Origin: Stenotrophomonas sp. ZAC14D1_NAIMI4_1
GTDB lineage: Bacteria; Pseudomonadota; Gammaproteobacteria; Xanthomonadales; Xanthomonadaceae
Direction: 5' to 3'
DNA length: 64,000 bases
Assembly: GCF_003086775.1 (NCBI RefSeq)
Contig: NZ_CP026001.1
Coordinates: 3,002,407-3,066,406, forward strand
Shown here one piece after another: positions 1 to 10,100 of the stretch (the stretch's first letter is position 1; every line of letters begins with the position of its first letter). The position numbers were made by a program, and so were the translations under genes. The notes beneath the pieces were generated by a model that searched no databases, was not told the origin of the DNA, and worked only from the letters and a program-made list of their open reading frames with translations.

Positions 1-360
1 CTTGGTGAAGGCGTCCTTGAACTTGTCGAAACCGCCCAGGTCCTTGTCGATGGCCTTGGCCACGTCGCCGACCGGGTTGCCGCCAGCGTTGGGAGCCATC
101 ACGGTCCAGAACAGCGAGTGGTTGGCGTGGCCACCACCGTTGTTGCGCACCGGACCCTGCAGGTTCTCCGGCAGCGACTTCAGCTTCTTCACCAGCTCTT
201 CGACCGGCAGGTCAGCGTACTCGGTGCCTTCCAGCGCCGCGTTGACGTTGTTGATGTAGGTCTGGTGATGCTTGGTGTGATGGATTTCCATCGTTGCCGC
301 ATCGATGTTCGGTTCCAGCGCGTCGTAGGCGTAGGACAGCTTGGGCAGGGTGTAGGCCAT
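1..360 (-). CDS. sodA: Superoxide dismutase [Mn], 3' end beyond window
   Basis: This cytoplasmic enzyme dismutates superoxide. The first 120 residues are visible and the C-terminus lies outside the window. The N-terminal alpha-hairpin contains metal ligand His27 (IHHTKHH) and His81 in [13 protein letters not shown]. Gly at position 77, before HANHSLFW, is typical of the Mn form rather than the Fe form. The ATG at 360 follows a good ribosome binding site (AGGAGA, 6 bases upstream). The gene faces away from the barnase/barstar pair. Family assignment is firm; metal preference is inferred from motif residues only. Confidence 0.95.
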   Translation of the reverse strand, partial: MAYTLPKLSYAYDALEPNIDAATMEIHHTKHHQTYINNVNAALEGTEYADLPVEELVKKLKSLPENLQGPVRNNGGGHANHSLFWTVMAPNAGGNPVGDVAKAIDKDLGGFDKFKDAFTK

Positions 361-582
361 GATGCATCTCCTGATAGCGAGGGCACCCGACGGCGTCGTC
401 GGGCGGTGCGCGTTGAATGATGGGGACAGACCGCCAGATTACCAAGGGGGATGTAAAGGAAATTGCGTCCTGCAGGTGATTGCACTGGCAATTGTTACGC
501 AACGGTGACGCATCGGCCGATCCTCATGCACGGTGCAGCGCGCAGGCGCTACAGTGCACGCATTCCCTTCGCCCGCCCGCCC

Positions 583-1044
583 ATGCGCAACCCCCGGCTG
601 TTGATCACCGCCATCGCCCTGCTGCTGCTCGGCCTGGTCGCCAACCATTTCCTGCAGCGGCCACCGGCACCGCAGTTCGCACCGGACCTGCAGGGCGCAG
701 CCAACCGCAGCGCACCGGCTGTGCATGGCAGCGGCGGCGACCGCAACGACGGCCTGCCCGGCTTCCTGCCGGCCGAGGCGCGCCAGACCATCGCTCTCAT
801 CCAGCGCGGCGGGCCCTACCCGCACCGCCAGGACGGCACCACCTTCGGCAACCGCGAGCAGCGGCTGCCGCAGCGGCCGCGCGGCTACTACCGCGAGTAC
901 ACGGTCGACACCCCCGGTGCCTCCAACCGCGGCGCGCGCCGCATCATCACCGGCGGCGATCCGCCGCAGGCGTGGTACTACACCGACGATCACTACGATT
1001 CGTTCCGCAGCTTCACCGTACCGGCCCCGGGAGAACGCCCATGA
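583..1044 (+). CDS. Secreted barnase-type guanyl ribonuclease (N1/T1 family)
   Basis: This is a predicted exported ribonuclease of the barnase/N1/T1 fold, 153 residues. An N-terminal hydrophobic segment (residues about 5-20) should act as signal or anchor. The C-terminal 90 residues carry the family layout: FLPAEARQTIALI helix, the Glu of YYREYTVDTPG, the Arg pair of GARRIITGG and the His of YYTDDHYDSFR, matching the catalytic Glu/Arg/His of barnase. The start at 583 is chosen because the hydrophobic segment begins there; longer versions add arginine-rich sequence. The stop overlaps the barstar start by 4 bases (ATGA), so the two are co-translated. Confidence 0.88.
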   Translation: MRNPRLLITAIALLLLGLVANHFLQRPPAPQFAPDLQGAANRSAPAVHGSGGDRNDGLPGFLPAEARQTIALIQRGGPYPHRQDGTTFGNREQRLPQRPRGYYREYTVDTPGASNRGARRIITGGDPPQAWYYTDDHYDSFRSFTVPAPGERP

Positions 1045-1454
1045 GCCACGACGATTTCGGCCTCGGCCTGCATGACATCAACAACGCCGGCGTCTACGCC
1101 ATCGACACCGGCGACATCAGCGACCTGGCTGCGGCCATGCGCGATGCTTCGCTGAAGGTGATCCGCATCGACCTGCACGGCGTGGCCGACAAGCGCACCC
1201 TGCTGGCGCGGCTGGCCGCACAGCTCGATTTCCCGGCTGGCTTCGGCGGCAACTGGGATGCGCTGGCCGACAACCTGCGCGACCTGCAGTGGCTGCCCGC
1301 ACCGGGCTATGCACTGTTCCTGGCCGACGTGGATGCGCTGCGCGCAGGCGCGGCGAAGGATTTCGACACGCTGCTGGATGTGATGGATGAGGCCAGCCGC
1401 GACTGGGTCGGGCGTGACGTGCCGTTCTGGGTGTTCCTCTCGCAGAGCGAGTGA
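1041..1454 (+). CDS. Barstar-family ribonuclease inhibitor
   Basis: This 137-residue cytoplasmic protein belongs to the barstar family, which binds and blocks the active site of barnase-type RNases. The diagnostic stretch is FGGNWDALADNLRDLQWLP, with the preceding helix (DKRTLLARLAAQLDFP) and the C-terminal DVPFWVFL strand. It starts inside the stop of the ribonuclease gene, an arrangement expected for an enzyme with its cognate immunity protein. Barstar is about 90 residues in Bacillus; this one has an N-terminal extension of about 40 residues. Pairing with the adjacent RNase is inferred from the overlap. Confidence 0.9.
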   Translation: MSHDDFGLGLHDINNAGVYAIDTGDISDLAAAMRDASLKVIRIDLHGVADKRTLLARLAAQLDFPAGFGGNWDALADNLRDLQWLPAPGYALFLADVDALRAGAAKDFDTLLDVMDEASRDWVGRDVPFWVFLSQSE

Positions 1455-1457
1455 GCG

Positions 1458-1480
1458 GTAGCGCCGGGCCACGTCCGGCG
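1458..1480 (+). repeat. SMAG-type GTAG palindrome
   Basis: GTAG is followed by CGCCGGGCC-ACGTCCGGCG, an imperfect hairpin 4 bases after the barstar stop. It fits the GTAG-headed palindrome family of S. maltophilia (SMAG) and may serve as mRNA 3' end. Confidence 0.6.
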
Positions 1481-1515
1481 AGCGCGCAGCGCGGCATGCG
1501 GCGTACAGTCCGCCG

Positions 1516-3279
1516 TTACCGGCTGCCGTTATCTTCCTGCAGCTCTTTCTTGAACGGGATGTCCGGTGGCGGCCTTGCCACCGCCGGCTGGTCCTGCATG
1601 TTCGGGTCGGTCAGGCCGCAGCCACCACCGGCCTGCAGGATCGAAATCACGCAGGAGATCTTCGTGCTGGTACCCGGCAACGGGATCTCCATCGCCTTGA
1701 CGCCCTTGCGCACCCATTCGGCCAGCAGCGATTCCTGCGGCACCCAGTACTTGTCGAACGAGGTGGGCGTGTAGTCGTACGGCGGCCGCTTCAGCCATCG
1801 GCCCGACTCGGCGATGCGCTCCTTGGTCCAGCCATCGTTGGCCCCACCCGGGGCACCACGCTCGGCCTCACCCTTGCCTTCCCCGCCCGGCACCTTCACG
1901 CTGCCATCGGCATTGAACAGCCCCTGCCCCGCACCCTGCGTGCTGGCCTGCGCTGCACCGCTGCGCGCGCCGTCACGGTTGCGGTCCGAGGCACCCCAAT
2001 CGTCGCCCTTTGCCGGCGTTGCCCAGTTGCCCGGGTCCGGCGCAGGACGCGCACCGGCCTGCGCGGGGGTCGCCGAACTGGCGGCCGGTCGCGCCGATGC
2101 CGTACTGGATTGGCGGGCCGCACTGCCGGCCGGGGCCGGGGCCGGTGCAGTGCTGGCGCCAGTGGAAGGCGACGGCGCAGCGACCGGCGCGTTGGCCACG
2201 CTGCGTTCGCGCACCTGCACCTCACGACCGGTCGGCGCACGCACGCTGGGTTCGCGGCCAGGCACGGCCGCCATGCGCACCTGCGGGTCGACCACCGCCT
2301 GCACTTCGCGCTCGCGCACCTGCACCTCGCGCTGCTGCGGCAGGCGTACCTGCACGTCGGCGCTGCGCACCGGCTGCGGCGCCACCGGAGCTTCCAGCGT
2401 GGCGACCTCATGCTCCTGCACCTGCACCTCGCGGACCGCCGGGGCAGGCACGGCCAGCGGCACCTGCCGCACCTGCATCGGTACAGCTGGCGCCTGCACG
2501 GTCTGCACGCTGCGCTCGCGCACGGCGGGCGTGGTGTCACGCGGCACGATGTTCACTTCGGTGCGCGGCACGCTGACCGGTGGCACCACGAAATCGGTGG
2601 TGGCCTCGGCCACTTCGGTGGCCTGCACCGGTGTCGGCGGGGGCGAAGCCTGCGGCGCGGGTTCGCTCTGCACCGGCGGTGGCGGGGTCACCGCGGCGCT
2701 GGCGGCCACGGCCGGGGCGGCGGCGGCAGGCGCGGCCGGCTGCGGACGTGGCGCACTGGCCTCGCCCGCCGGCTGGCCACTGGCCACCGCACCGGCTTCG
2801 GCAGCGGCCGCCGCCTCGGCGCCGGGCTGGTCGCCGCCGCCTTCCTGCGCACCACGGCCGACAAATTCAATCTGCACGCGCTCGCCTTCGGCACCGGCGT
2901 CCTCCGGTGCGGTGGTGCGGATCACTGCCACCCACAGCAGCAACAGGAAGAACAGCAGGTGCAGCAGCGCACTGGCGACGGCCGAGGTCCAGCGCATCCA
3001 GCGCTGGTCGCGCGGGGCCGGCTCCCAGTCCTGCCACAGCAGGCGCCGCGCGGCGCCCCATGGGCCCAGCGCCGGCAGCACCCCGGGACGACCGGGCAGC
3101 GGTCGTGGCAGCAGCACCGCGATTACATCGCCGGCGTGGAACGGCCGCGCGATCGGCTTCAGCGAGCGCAGCCAGATCGCCCAGCCATACGGCAGGCGCG
3201 TGCGTTTTTCGAGGATGAGGGGGTGCTGCTGGCGTGCCAGCAGCAGATCGATGAGTTGCTCGGCTCTGGGCAGAGGCAC
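1516..3279 (-). CDS. Transmembrane repetitive Pro/Ala/VQVRE-rich protein
   Basis: This is a single-pass membrane protein of about 587 residues with no firm family. The N-terminal 100 residues are basic and aromatic ([14 protein letters not shown]). One strong hydrophobic segment follows ([19 protein letters not shown]), then VQIEFVGRG, which resembles the start of periplasmic TonB-like linkers. About 300 residues of Pro/Ala-rich sequence carry recurring REVQVRE-type units, and a C-terminal domain has four Cys ([15 protein letters not shown]). GTG at 3279 is preferred because longer ATG starts (3336, 3348) run back into nfuA and use non-preferred codons there. Xanthomonad genomes annotate similar genes as transmembrane repetitive protein. 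Function is unknown. Confidence 0.75.
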   Translation of the reverse strand: MPLPRAEQLIDLLLARQQHPLILEKRTRLPYGWAIWLRSLKPIARPFHAGDVIAVLLPRPLPGRPGVLPALGPWGAARRLLWQDWEPAPRDQRWMRWTSAVASALLHLLFFLLLLWVAVIRTTAPEDAGAEGERVQIEFVGRGAQEGGGDQPGAEAAAAAEAGAVASGQPAGEASAPRPQPAAPAAAAPAVAASAAVTPPPPVQSEPAPQASPPPTPVQATEVAEATTDFVVPPVSVPRTEVNIVPRDTTPAVRERSVQTVQAPAVPMQVRQVPLAVPAPAVREVQVQEHEVATLEAPVAPQPVRSADVQVRLPQQREVQVREREVQAVVDPQVRMAAVPGREPSVRAPTGREVQVRERSVANAPVAAPSPSTGASTAPAPAPAGSAARQSSTASARPAASSATPAQAGARPAPDPGNWATPAKGDDWGASDRNRDGARSGAAQASTQGAGQGLFNADGSVKVPGGEGKGEAERGAPGGANDGWTKERIAESGRWLKRPPYDYTPTSFDKYWVPQESLLAEWVRKGVKAMEIPLPGTSTKISCVISILQAGGGCGLTDPNMQDQPAVARPPPDIPFKKELQEDNGSR

Positions 3280-3289
3280 GCGTTGGCGA

Positions 3290-3889
3290 TCAGGCGGCGT
3301 TGCCGCGGGGGATGTACGGCGCGTGGCCGCTGTCATGGTCGGTCGCATCGCGCACGGCGGTGACGCCCGGCACGCGGCCCATCAGGGTCTTCTCGATGCC
3401 CTGCTTGAGCGTCACGTCGGCCATGCCACAGCCCTGGCAGCCGCCGCCGAAGCGCAGCAGCACCACGCCATCGGCCGAGACTTCCTGCACCGCGACCTTG
3501 CCGCCATGCGACGCCAGCTGCGGGTTGACTTCGTTTTCCACGACCCAGTGCACGCGCTCGACCAGCGAGGCGGCTTCACCGGGCGCTTCGCCCTTGATGC
3601 GCGGGGCCTTGATGGTCAGCTGCTGGCTGCCGGCGTTGCCCGGGACGATGTCGATCTCGGCACCGTCGAGCCAGCCCACGCTGAGTGCGTCGACGTAGAG
3701 GGTGAAGCCATCGCAGTCCACGGCCCACTCGTCACCGAGCAGGTCGCTGGGTTCGGCGAACTCCAGGCGGGCGTCTGCGCGCGGGGTGCCGGGGTCGACG
3801 GCGCTCAGGCGCACGCCCATGCCGGGCACGCCCTCGCGTTCGATCAGCTTGCGGAAGTGGGTCTGGGCAGTGTCGGAGATCTGGATCAT
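3290..3889 (-). CDS. nfuA: Fe-S cluster carrier protein NfuA
   Basis: NfuA carries a [4Fe-4S] cluster and delivers it to apo-enzymes, notably under oxidative or iron stress. The 199-residue protein has a degenerate A-type N-terminal domain (residues 1-100, [16 protein letters not shown]) and a C-terminal Nfu domain with the cluster-binding CxxC (Cys151 and Cys154 in GGGCQGCGM). Length and architecture match gammaproteobacterial NfuA. The repetitive membrane protein follows on the same strand; the two may share a transcript. Confidence 0.95.
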   Translation of the reverse strand: MIQISDTAQTHFRKLIEREGVPGMGVRLSAVDPGTPRADARLEFAEPSDLLGDEWAVDCDGFTLYVDALSVGWLDGAEIDIVPGNAGSQQLTIKAPRIKGEAPGEAASLVERVHWVVENEVNPQLASHGGKVAVQEVSADGVVLLRFGGGCQGCGMADVTLKQGIEKTLMGRVPGVTAVRDATDHDSGHAPYIPRGNAA

Positions 3890-3979
3890 CAGGCTATTCT
3901 AGCCAAGTCAGCGTCGGTCGCTCATACGGTTTATACACCGCCCGGCGCATTGTTCAGTCAACACGAGGTGGAGGAACCC

Positions 3980-4330
3980 ATGTCCGACCTGATTCCGCTG
4001 GCGCAGGCGCGTTGCGTGCCGCGCAAGGGCAGCGATCACAAGCTGGGCGAGGCCCGCCTGGCCGAACTGCTGCCGCAGGTGCCGGGCTGGGAACTGGCCG
4101 AGGCCGGCCAGGCGCTGGTGCGCACGTTCCGCTTCAAGGATTACTACGCCACCATGGCCTTCGTGAACGCGCTGGCCTGGATCGCCCACCACGAGGACCA
4201 CCACCCGGACCTGGGCGTGCATTACGACCGCGCCGTCGTGCGCTACTCCACCCATGACGTGGGCGGGCTGAGCGAAAACGACTTCATCTGCGCAGCCAAG
4301 ACCTCGGCCCTGACGGAGCACGTGAAATGA
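3980..4330 (+). CDS. phhB: Pterin-4-alpha-carbinolamine dehydratase
   Basis: The enzyme dehydrates 4a-hydroxytetrahydrobiopterin formed by phenylalanine hydroxylase and so recycles the pterin cofactor. The 116-residue protein has the family signature [17 protein letters not shown] followed by [16 protein letters not shown]; the clustered His residues and the Asp form the active site. The ATG at 3980 has a strong ribosome binding site (GGAGG) 6 bases upstream. No phenylalanine hydroxylase gene is adjacent. The stop overlaps the next lipoprotein start by 4 bases, so the two are co-translated. Confidence 0.95.
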   Translation: MSDLIPLAQARCVPRKGSDHKLGEARLAELLPQVPGWELAEAGQALVRTFRFKDYYATMAFVNALAWIAHHEDHHPDLGVHYDRAVVRYSTHDVGGLSENDFICAAKTSALTEHVK

Positions 4331-4743
4331 ATGTTCGACTGCTGAGCCTGTCCCTGCTCGCCGCCACCGGCCTGGCCGGCTGTGGTTCGTCCGAGCCGCC
4401 GGCGCCGCCGGCCGCCCCGCCCACCGAGGTGGCGGCAGTGAAAACCCCGCCGCCGCAGTACCCCATGGAACTGGCCTGCACCGGCGTGGGCGGCACCAGC
4501 ACCTTCAAGGTCACCATCGGCACCGATGGCCGTCCCAGCGAGGTCCTGCTGCTGACCGGTGCCGGCAACGCGCAGCTGGACGACCTCGCCAGGACGGCCG
4601 TGCAGGCCTGGGAGTTCAAGGCCGCCACCCGCAACGGCCAGGCCGTGCCCGCCACCATCCAGGTGCCGGTCAGCTTCAACCCGCCGCAGCCGAAGCCGGA
4701 CCAGTGCTTCGCCATCGAAGAGCGGATGCGCCGCGGCGGCTGA
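4327..4743 (+). CDS. Lipoprotein with TonB C-terminal-like domain
   Basis: This 138-residue lipoprotein has a lipobox LAGC with acylated Cys at residue 19. A short Pro/Ala-rich linker follows ([10 protein letters not shown]), then a domain of about 90 residues resembling the C-terminal domain of Ton[28 protein letters not shown], and [21 protein letters not shown]. It has no transmembrane energy-transducing segment, so it is unlikely to act as a normal TonB. The role is unknown. It overlaps phhB by ATGA. Confidence 0.75.
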   Translation: MNVRLLSLSLLAATGLAGCGSSEPPAPPAAPPTEVAAVKTPPPQYPMELACTGVGGTSTFKVTIGTDGRPSEVLLLTGAGNAQLDDLARTAVQAWEFKAATRNGQAVPATIQVPVSFNPPQPKPDQCFAIEERMRRGG

Positions 4744-4840
4744 AAGCCGGCGTAGCGACGAGGCCAGCCGACGCCCGCCTCGCCCCCGCCGCCCCGGCCC
4801 GCCCGGGGCGGTTGCTGAATGACCAGGAACGCGTCGGTAA

Positions 4841-5650
4841 ATGCTGCAGATCTCCCCGGAAAACTTCTGGATCGCGCTTGCGGTCACCCTTGCTGCCGGC
4901 CTGGCGACAGCCATCGGCAGTCTGCTGGTGCTGTTCTCGCGTCGGCCCAGCCCCCGCCTGCTGGCGTTCGGCCTGGCCTTTGCCGGCGGCGCGATGGTGT
5001 ATGTCTCGCTGTCGGAAATCCTGAACAAGTCCATCGCATCGTTCGCACTGGCCTATGGCGAGCGCAGCGGTTTCACCTACGGCACCATCGCCTTCCTGCT
5101 GGGCGTGCTGGCCATCGTGGCGATCGATCACCTGATCCCGAACCCGCACGAGACGCTGGATTCTAAGGAACCGGCGTTCCTCGACAACAACAAGGCCTAC
5201 ATCAAGCGCGTCGGCCTGCTGACCGCCGTGGCGATCACCGCGCACAACTTTCCCGAGGGCCTGGCGACCTTCTTCGCGACCGTGGAAAGCCCGTCAGTGG
5301 GCATGCCGCTGGCCTTCGCCATCGCCATCCACAACATTCCCGAGGGCATCGCGATCGCGGTGCCGGTGTACTTCGCCACACAGAGCAAGCTGCATGCCTT
5401 CCTGGCCAGCCTGCTGTCGGGCCTGGCCGAGCCGGTGGGCGCGGTGCTCGGCTATTTCCTGCTGAAGGGCTCGCTCTCGCACGCCACGTTCGGCTGGGTG
5501 TTCGGGCTGATTGCCGGCGTAATGGTGTTCCTGGCGCTGGATGAGCTGCTGCCTGCAGCCAAGCGCTATGCCAAGGGCCACGAGACGGTGTACGGACTGG
5601 TGGCGGGCATGGGCACGCTGGCGATCAGCCTGGTGTTGTTCAAATGGTGA
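4841..5650 (+). CDS. zupT: Zinc/divalent metal transporter ZupT (ZIP family)
   Basis: This inner-membrane ZIP-family transporter imports Zn(II) and other divalent metals. The 269-residue protein has about eight hydrophobic segments. The metal-binding motifs are intact: HNFPEGLATFF on TM4 and HNIPEGIAIAVP on TM5, the two characteristic HNxPEG signatures. Length equals typical ZupT. It sits alone between the phhB-lipoprotein pair and rluC on the opposite strand. A GC-rich inverted repeat (near 4790-4812) lies just upstream and could end the preceding transcript. Confidence 0.95.
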   Translation: MLQISPENFWIALAVTLAAGLATAIGSLLVLFSRRPSPRLLAFGLAFAGGAMVYVSLSEILNKSIASFALAYGERSGFTYGTIAFLLGVLAIVAIDHLIPNPHETLDSKEPAFLDNNKAYIKRVGLLTAVAITAHNFPEGLATFFATVESPSVGMPLAFAIAIHNIPEGIAIAVPVYFATQSKLHAFLASLLSGLAEPVGAVLGYFLLKGSLSHATFGWVFGLIAGVMVFLALDELLPAAKRYAKGHETVYGLVAGMGTLAISLVLFKW

Positions 5651-5664
5651 TCGGTCCCGAAAGG

Positions 5665-5723
5665 CGCATCCACGCGTGGCGTGGATCCACCAACCCCAGG
5701 TAGCGCCAGGCCATGCCTGGCGG
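5665..5723. repeat. Pair of short palindromes, second of SMAG type
   Basis: Two hairpins sit between convergent zupT and rluC: GCATCCACGCGTGGCGTGGATCC-like at 5665-5687, and GGTAGCGCCAGGCC-ATGCCTGGCGG at 5699-5723. The second has the GTAG head of SMAG elements. Their position suggests use as a shared transcript end. Confidence 0.65.
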
Positions 5724-5748
5724 CAATGACCGGCGCCCGGCGCCATCG

Positions 5749-6723
5749 TCAGCGCAGGCGATCCAGCGCTTCGACCAGCTCATCGGCCAGCGGCGCGTTC
5801 AGCACGTACGGGGTCTTGCCCGCGTCCAGCGCAAACTCCAGCGAGGCCGCGTGCAGGAACAGGCGCTTCAGCCCGATCTGCTCACGAAGCCGCTTGTTGA
5901 CTGCCGGATCGCCGTATTTGTCGTCACCGGCCACCGGATGACCCAGATGCTGGGCATGCACGCGGATCTGGTGGGTACGGCCCGTTTCGATGCGCACTTC
6001 GCAGTACGAATGGCCGCCCTTGCGCTCAAGCACACGGAAGTGGCTGATCGATTCCTTGCCGATCGCGTTGACCTGGACGTGGCGCTCGCCACCCTGGCGC
6101 AGGCCCACGTGCAGCGGCGCGTCGACCGTCATCACGCCGTCGGGCATGCGGCCAGCCAGCAGGGTCAGGTAGCGCTTGCGGATGCCGGCGCCGTGGTCTT
6201 CACGCAGCAGTGCCTGCAGCTCGCTCAACGCTGAACGCTTCTTGGCCACGATCAGCAGGCCGGAGGTGTCGCGATCCAACCGGTGGACCAGCTCCAGGGT
6301 CTGCCCCGGGCGCAGGGCGCGCAGGGTCTCGATGGCGCCGAAGCTGATGCCGCTGCCGCCATGGCTGGCCACGCCGGTCGGCTTGTTCAGGGCCAGCAGG
6401 CGCGCATCCTCGAAGACAATGGCCTGCTCCAGGCGGCGCATGAAGGACTCGGGCGGACCGGCCTTGTCTCCCTCTTCAGTGAGACGAACCGGCGGCACAC
6501 GCACCTCGTCGCCGGCCTCCAGCTTGCGTTCGGCCTTGGCGCGGCCACCGTTCACGCGGACCTGGCCGCTGCGCACCAGTTTGTAGACCAGGCTGCGCGG
6601 AGCACCCTTGAGCTGGCCCAGCAGGAAATTGTCCAGGCGCTGCCCGGCACGGTCCTCGGGAACGGTGATCATGCGCACGGAAGGCTTGTCGCCGGCTGGC
6701 TTGGTGGGGTCTGAGGCAGTCAT
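5749..6723 (-). CDS. rluC: 23S rRNA pseudouridine synthase RluC
   Basis: RluC isomerises uridines 955, 2504 and 2580 (E. coli numbering) of 23S rRNA. The 324-residue protein has an N-terminal S4 domain (about residues 26-80, RLDNFLLGQLKGAPRSLVYKLV) and the RluA-type catalytic domain. Catalytic Asp150 lies in HRLDRDTSGLL, and GRTHQIRVHAQHLGHPVAGD is the conserved C-terminal signature. The ATG at 6723 is chosen because homologous sequence begins shortly after it. It diverges from rne, as in many gammaproteobacteria. Confidence 0.95.
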   Translation of the reverse strand: MTASDPTKPAGDKPSVRMITVPEDRAGQRLDNFLLGQLKGAPRSLVYKLVRSGQVRVNGGRAKAERKLEAGDEVRVPPVRLTEEGDKAGPPESFMRRLEQAIVFEDARLLALNKPTGVASHGGSGISFGAIETLRALRPGQTLELVHRLDRDTSGLLIVAKKRSALSELQALLREDHGAGIRKRYLTLLAGRMPDGVMTVDAPLHVGLRQGGERHVQVNAIGKESISHFRVLERKGGHSYCEVRIETGRTHQIRVHAQHLGHPVAGDDKYGDPAVNKRLREQIGLKRLFLHAASLEFALDAGKTPYVLNAPLADELVEALDRLR

Positions 6724-7130
6724 CTGGCTGTTTATTCTGTTACACTCGGGGGGCGAGATAAGGGATTGATTTTGTTGGAAGTTACTCAGGGCCAGAAGCC
6801 CGGCTTCCGACGAATCCGGCACAGTGCGCGACCACCGCCCGCGGGGCGGCCATGTTAGCGGCTCACCGGCCTTCCCGGCCATCGCCGGATGCCTGACACG
6901 CAACCGTGCTGAACATGTCCCGCGCGGCGCTCCAGCCTGGCTGACAGCTGCCGCCGGCCCTGCAACACCCCAAAACCAGAAAAGTGAAGCGCTCCCGCGG
7001 CCTGCCGTGGTGTCGTAGCGCTGGAAACCCAAGCCGCCCTCCCCGCGCATGCGCGAATGGGCGGCGAACCGTGTCCAGAGGCGAAACCCCATGGCGTTCC
7101 GCGCGGTAGCCGCTTGCGAGGAACGCAACA
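6724..7130 (+). promoter_or_regulatory. rluC-rne intergenic region with structured rne leader
   Basis: This 407-base region separates divergent rluC and rne. A TTACACT box (6739-6745) is a plausible -10 for rne, which would give a leader of about 380 bases. Hairpins near rne are: GCCGCCC/GGGCGGC (7032-7064, with an inner GCGCATGCGC) and GCGTTCC/GGAACGC (7094-7126), whose 3' arm includes the rne ribosome binding site GAGGAACG. In E. coli the rne 5' UTR mediates autoregulation by RNase E; a similar role here is inferred. No credible ORF is present. Confidence 0.55.
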
Positions 7131-10100
7131 ATGAAGCGAATGCTGATCAACGCCACGCAGGCTGAAGAGCTGCGTGTTGCCATCGTCGATGGCCAGTCGT
7201 TGTATGACATCGATATCGAGCAGCCGGCGAAGGAACAGAAGAAGTCCAACATCTACAAGGGCCGGATCTTCCGCATCGAGCCCTCGCTGGAAGCGGCCTT
7301 CGTCGAATACGGTGGTGGCCGCCATGGCTTCCTGCCGCTGAAGGAAATTTCCCGCGACTACTTCCAGGCCGGTGTCGACCACAACAAGGCCGGCATCCGC
7401 GAGCTGCTGAAGGAAGGCCAGGAAATCGTCGTCCAGGTGGACAAGGAAGAGCGTGGCAACAAGGGCGCCGCCCTGACCACGTTCATCTCGCTGGCCGGCC
7501 GTTACATGGTGCTGATGCCGAACTCGCCGAGCGCGGGCGGTGTCTCCCGTCGCATCGAAGGCGAAGACCGGGCTGCCCTGAAGGACGCCTTGGACAAGCT
7601 GAACATCCCCGACGACATGGGCGTGATCATCCGCACCGCCGGCGTCGGCCGCGATGCCGAAGAACTGCAGTGGGATCTGGACTACCTGCTGAACGTCTGG
7701 CGCGCGATCGCCGAAGCGGCCCTGAGCAAGCCGGCACCGTTCCTGATCTACCAGGAATCGCGCCTGATCGTGCGCGCCCTGCGTGACTACCTGCGCGCCG
7801 ACATCGGCGAGATCCTGGTGGACACCGAGGAGATGTACGAGCACGCCCGCGAGTTCATGCAGCAGGTGATGCCGCAGACCCTGCGCAAGCTCAAGCATTA
7901 CAAGGACGACATCCCGCTGTTCAACCGCTTCCAGATCGAATCGCAGATCGAAGGCGCCTACGAGCGCAACGTGCGCCTGCCGTCGGGCGGCTCGATCGTG
8001 GTCGACCAGACCGAAGCGCTGACCGCCGTCGACGTCAACTCCTCGCGCGCCACCAAGGGCAGCGACATCGAGGACACCGCCTTCCAGACCAACCTGGAAG
8101 CGGCCGAGGAAGTGGCCCGCCAGCTGCGCCTGCGCGACCTGGGCGGCCTGGTGGTCATCGATTTCATCGACATGGCCTCCAACAAGCACCAGCGTGAGGT
8201 CGAGAACCGCCTGACCAACGCGCTGAAGTACGACCGCGCGCGCGTCCAGGTCGGCCGCATCTCGCGCTTCGGCCTGCTGGAAATGAGCCGCCAACGCCTG
8301 CGCCCGAGCCTGGGTGAATCCAGCCAGATCGTCTGCCCGCGCTGCGACGGCCACGGCCGCATGCGCAGCGTCGAGTCGCTGTCGCTGTCGATCATCCGCG
8401 TCGCCGAAGAGCATGCGATGAAGGAGAACACCGGGCAGGTGCTGGTCCAGGCCCCGGTGGAGATCGCCAATTACCTGCTGAACGAGAAGCGCAGCGCCCT
8501 GCGCGAGATCGAGAAGCGCCACGAGGCGCCGATCGTGATCGTCGCCGACGAGCAGCTGCACACCCCGCATTACACCGTGACCCGCCTGCGCGAGAACGAG
8601 CTGGGTGAAGAGAGCAACAAGCCGAGCTACCAGCGTGGCACCCCGCGCAAGCTGCCGGTGCACGCGCTGACCAAGGGCCAGCTGAACATCCCGCCGCCGG
8701 CGGTGACCCAGGTCAAGCACACCGCACCGGCCCCGGTGCGTGCCGAAGCCGAACCGGTGGCTGCTCCTGCACCGGCACCGGTCGCCGCAGCCCCGGCACC
8801 GGCCGCCAGTGGCGGCGTGGTCGGTTGGCTGAAGCGCATCTTCGGTGGCGAGCCGGCTCCGGCCCCCGCTCCGGCTCCGGCAGCCCGCCAGCCGCAGCAG
8901 GATGGCGGCCGCAAGGACCGCAACAAGGATCGCAACAAGGACCGCAAGGACCGTCGCGACGACAGCCGTGGCAATGGCGGCAACGCCAATGCGCAGCAGC
9001 AGAAGGACGGCGGCAACCGCAAGGACCGCGGTGAGCAGCGCAAGGACGGCCGCCAGGGCGGCAACAATAACGGCAACGCCCAGCAGCAGCCGCAGCAGGG
9101 CAAGCAGAAGGACGCCCAGCAGAAGGATGGCCAGCCGCAGCCGCAGCAGCAGAAGCCGCCGCGCAACGAGCAGCAGGGCCAGAACCCGCAGCAGCAGCCG
9201 AAGCTGAAGCAGCCCAAGCAGCCGCGCCCGCAGCAGGACGGCGACAAGCCGGCCGAGAAGCCGCAGCGCACCGCCGCCGAAGCACCGGTCGATACCGCAA
9301 CGGCAGCGGCCGCTGTAGCCGCCACCGCCGTCGCCGCCAATGCGGTGACCGCGCAGGAAGGCACTGCGCCCGCCGCACCGGTCGCACCGGTCGCACCGGC
9401 CGCACCGGCCGCCGAAGTGCTGGTGGCTGATGCCGCACCGGTCGCCGATGCCGCCGCCAACGCAGGCGCTGACGCCGACGCGACGGCCGTGTCCGGCGAA
9501 GACGCAGCAACCGACGCCTCGGGCGAGCAGGCAGGCGAAGGCGCGACCCGCCGCCGTCGTGGCCGTCGCGGTGGCCGTCGTCGTCGTCGCGGTGGCGCCG
9601 AGAATGCCGCCGGTACCGATGCCCTGGGCGATGACCAGGACGACGGTGACGAAAGCGATGACAACGACAACGACAGCACCGAACAGGTCGCCGACCACGC
9701 TGCGCAGGCCACCCCGGTCGCTGCCGCGCAGGCGACCCGTTCGCAGCCGGAATTCGATTTCGATGACGACGTCGAGCCGGTGGCCGTGGAAGCCGGGAAG
9801 CCGGCCCGTGCGCCGGTGGCTGTTGCCGCTGCCGCCCCGGTGGTTGCCGTGAGCAGCGCCGTGGTCGACGCGGTGGCCCCGCAGGATGCTGCCGCCCAGG
9901 AATCTGCCGCCAAGGCCGAGCCGAAGCCGCAGCCGGTGCAGACCAGCATGCTGGACGAGATCGACGCCGCAACCCCGGCCCAGCCGGCAGCGCCGGTAGC
10001 CGTGGTGGCCGAGGCCAAGCCGGTTGTCGAGGAGGCCGCTGTGGTGGCCGCGCCGGCACCGGTGGTCGTCGAAGCTGCTCCGGTGGTTGAAGTGGCTCCG

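Noticed and set aside
463..582. Longer start for the barnase-like gene
   Set aside because: The extra 40 residues are Arg-rich, lack a ribosome binding site, and displace the signal segment from the N-terminus.
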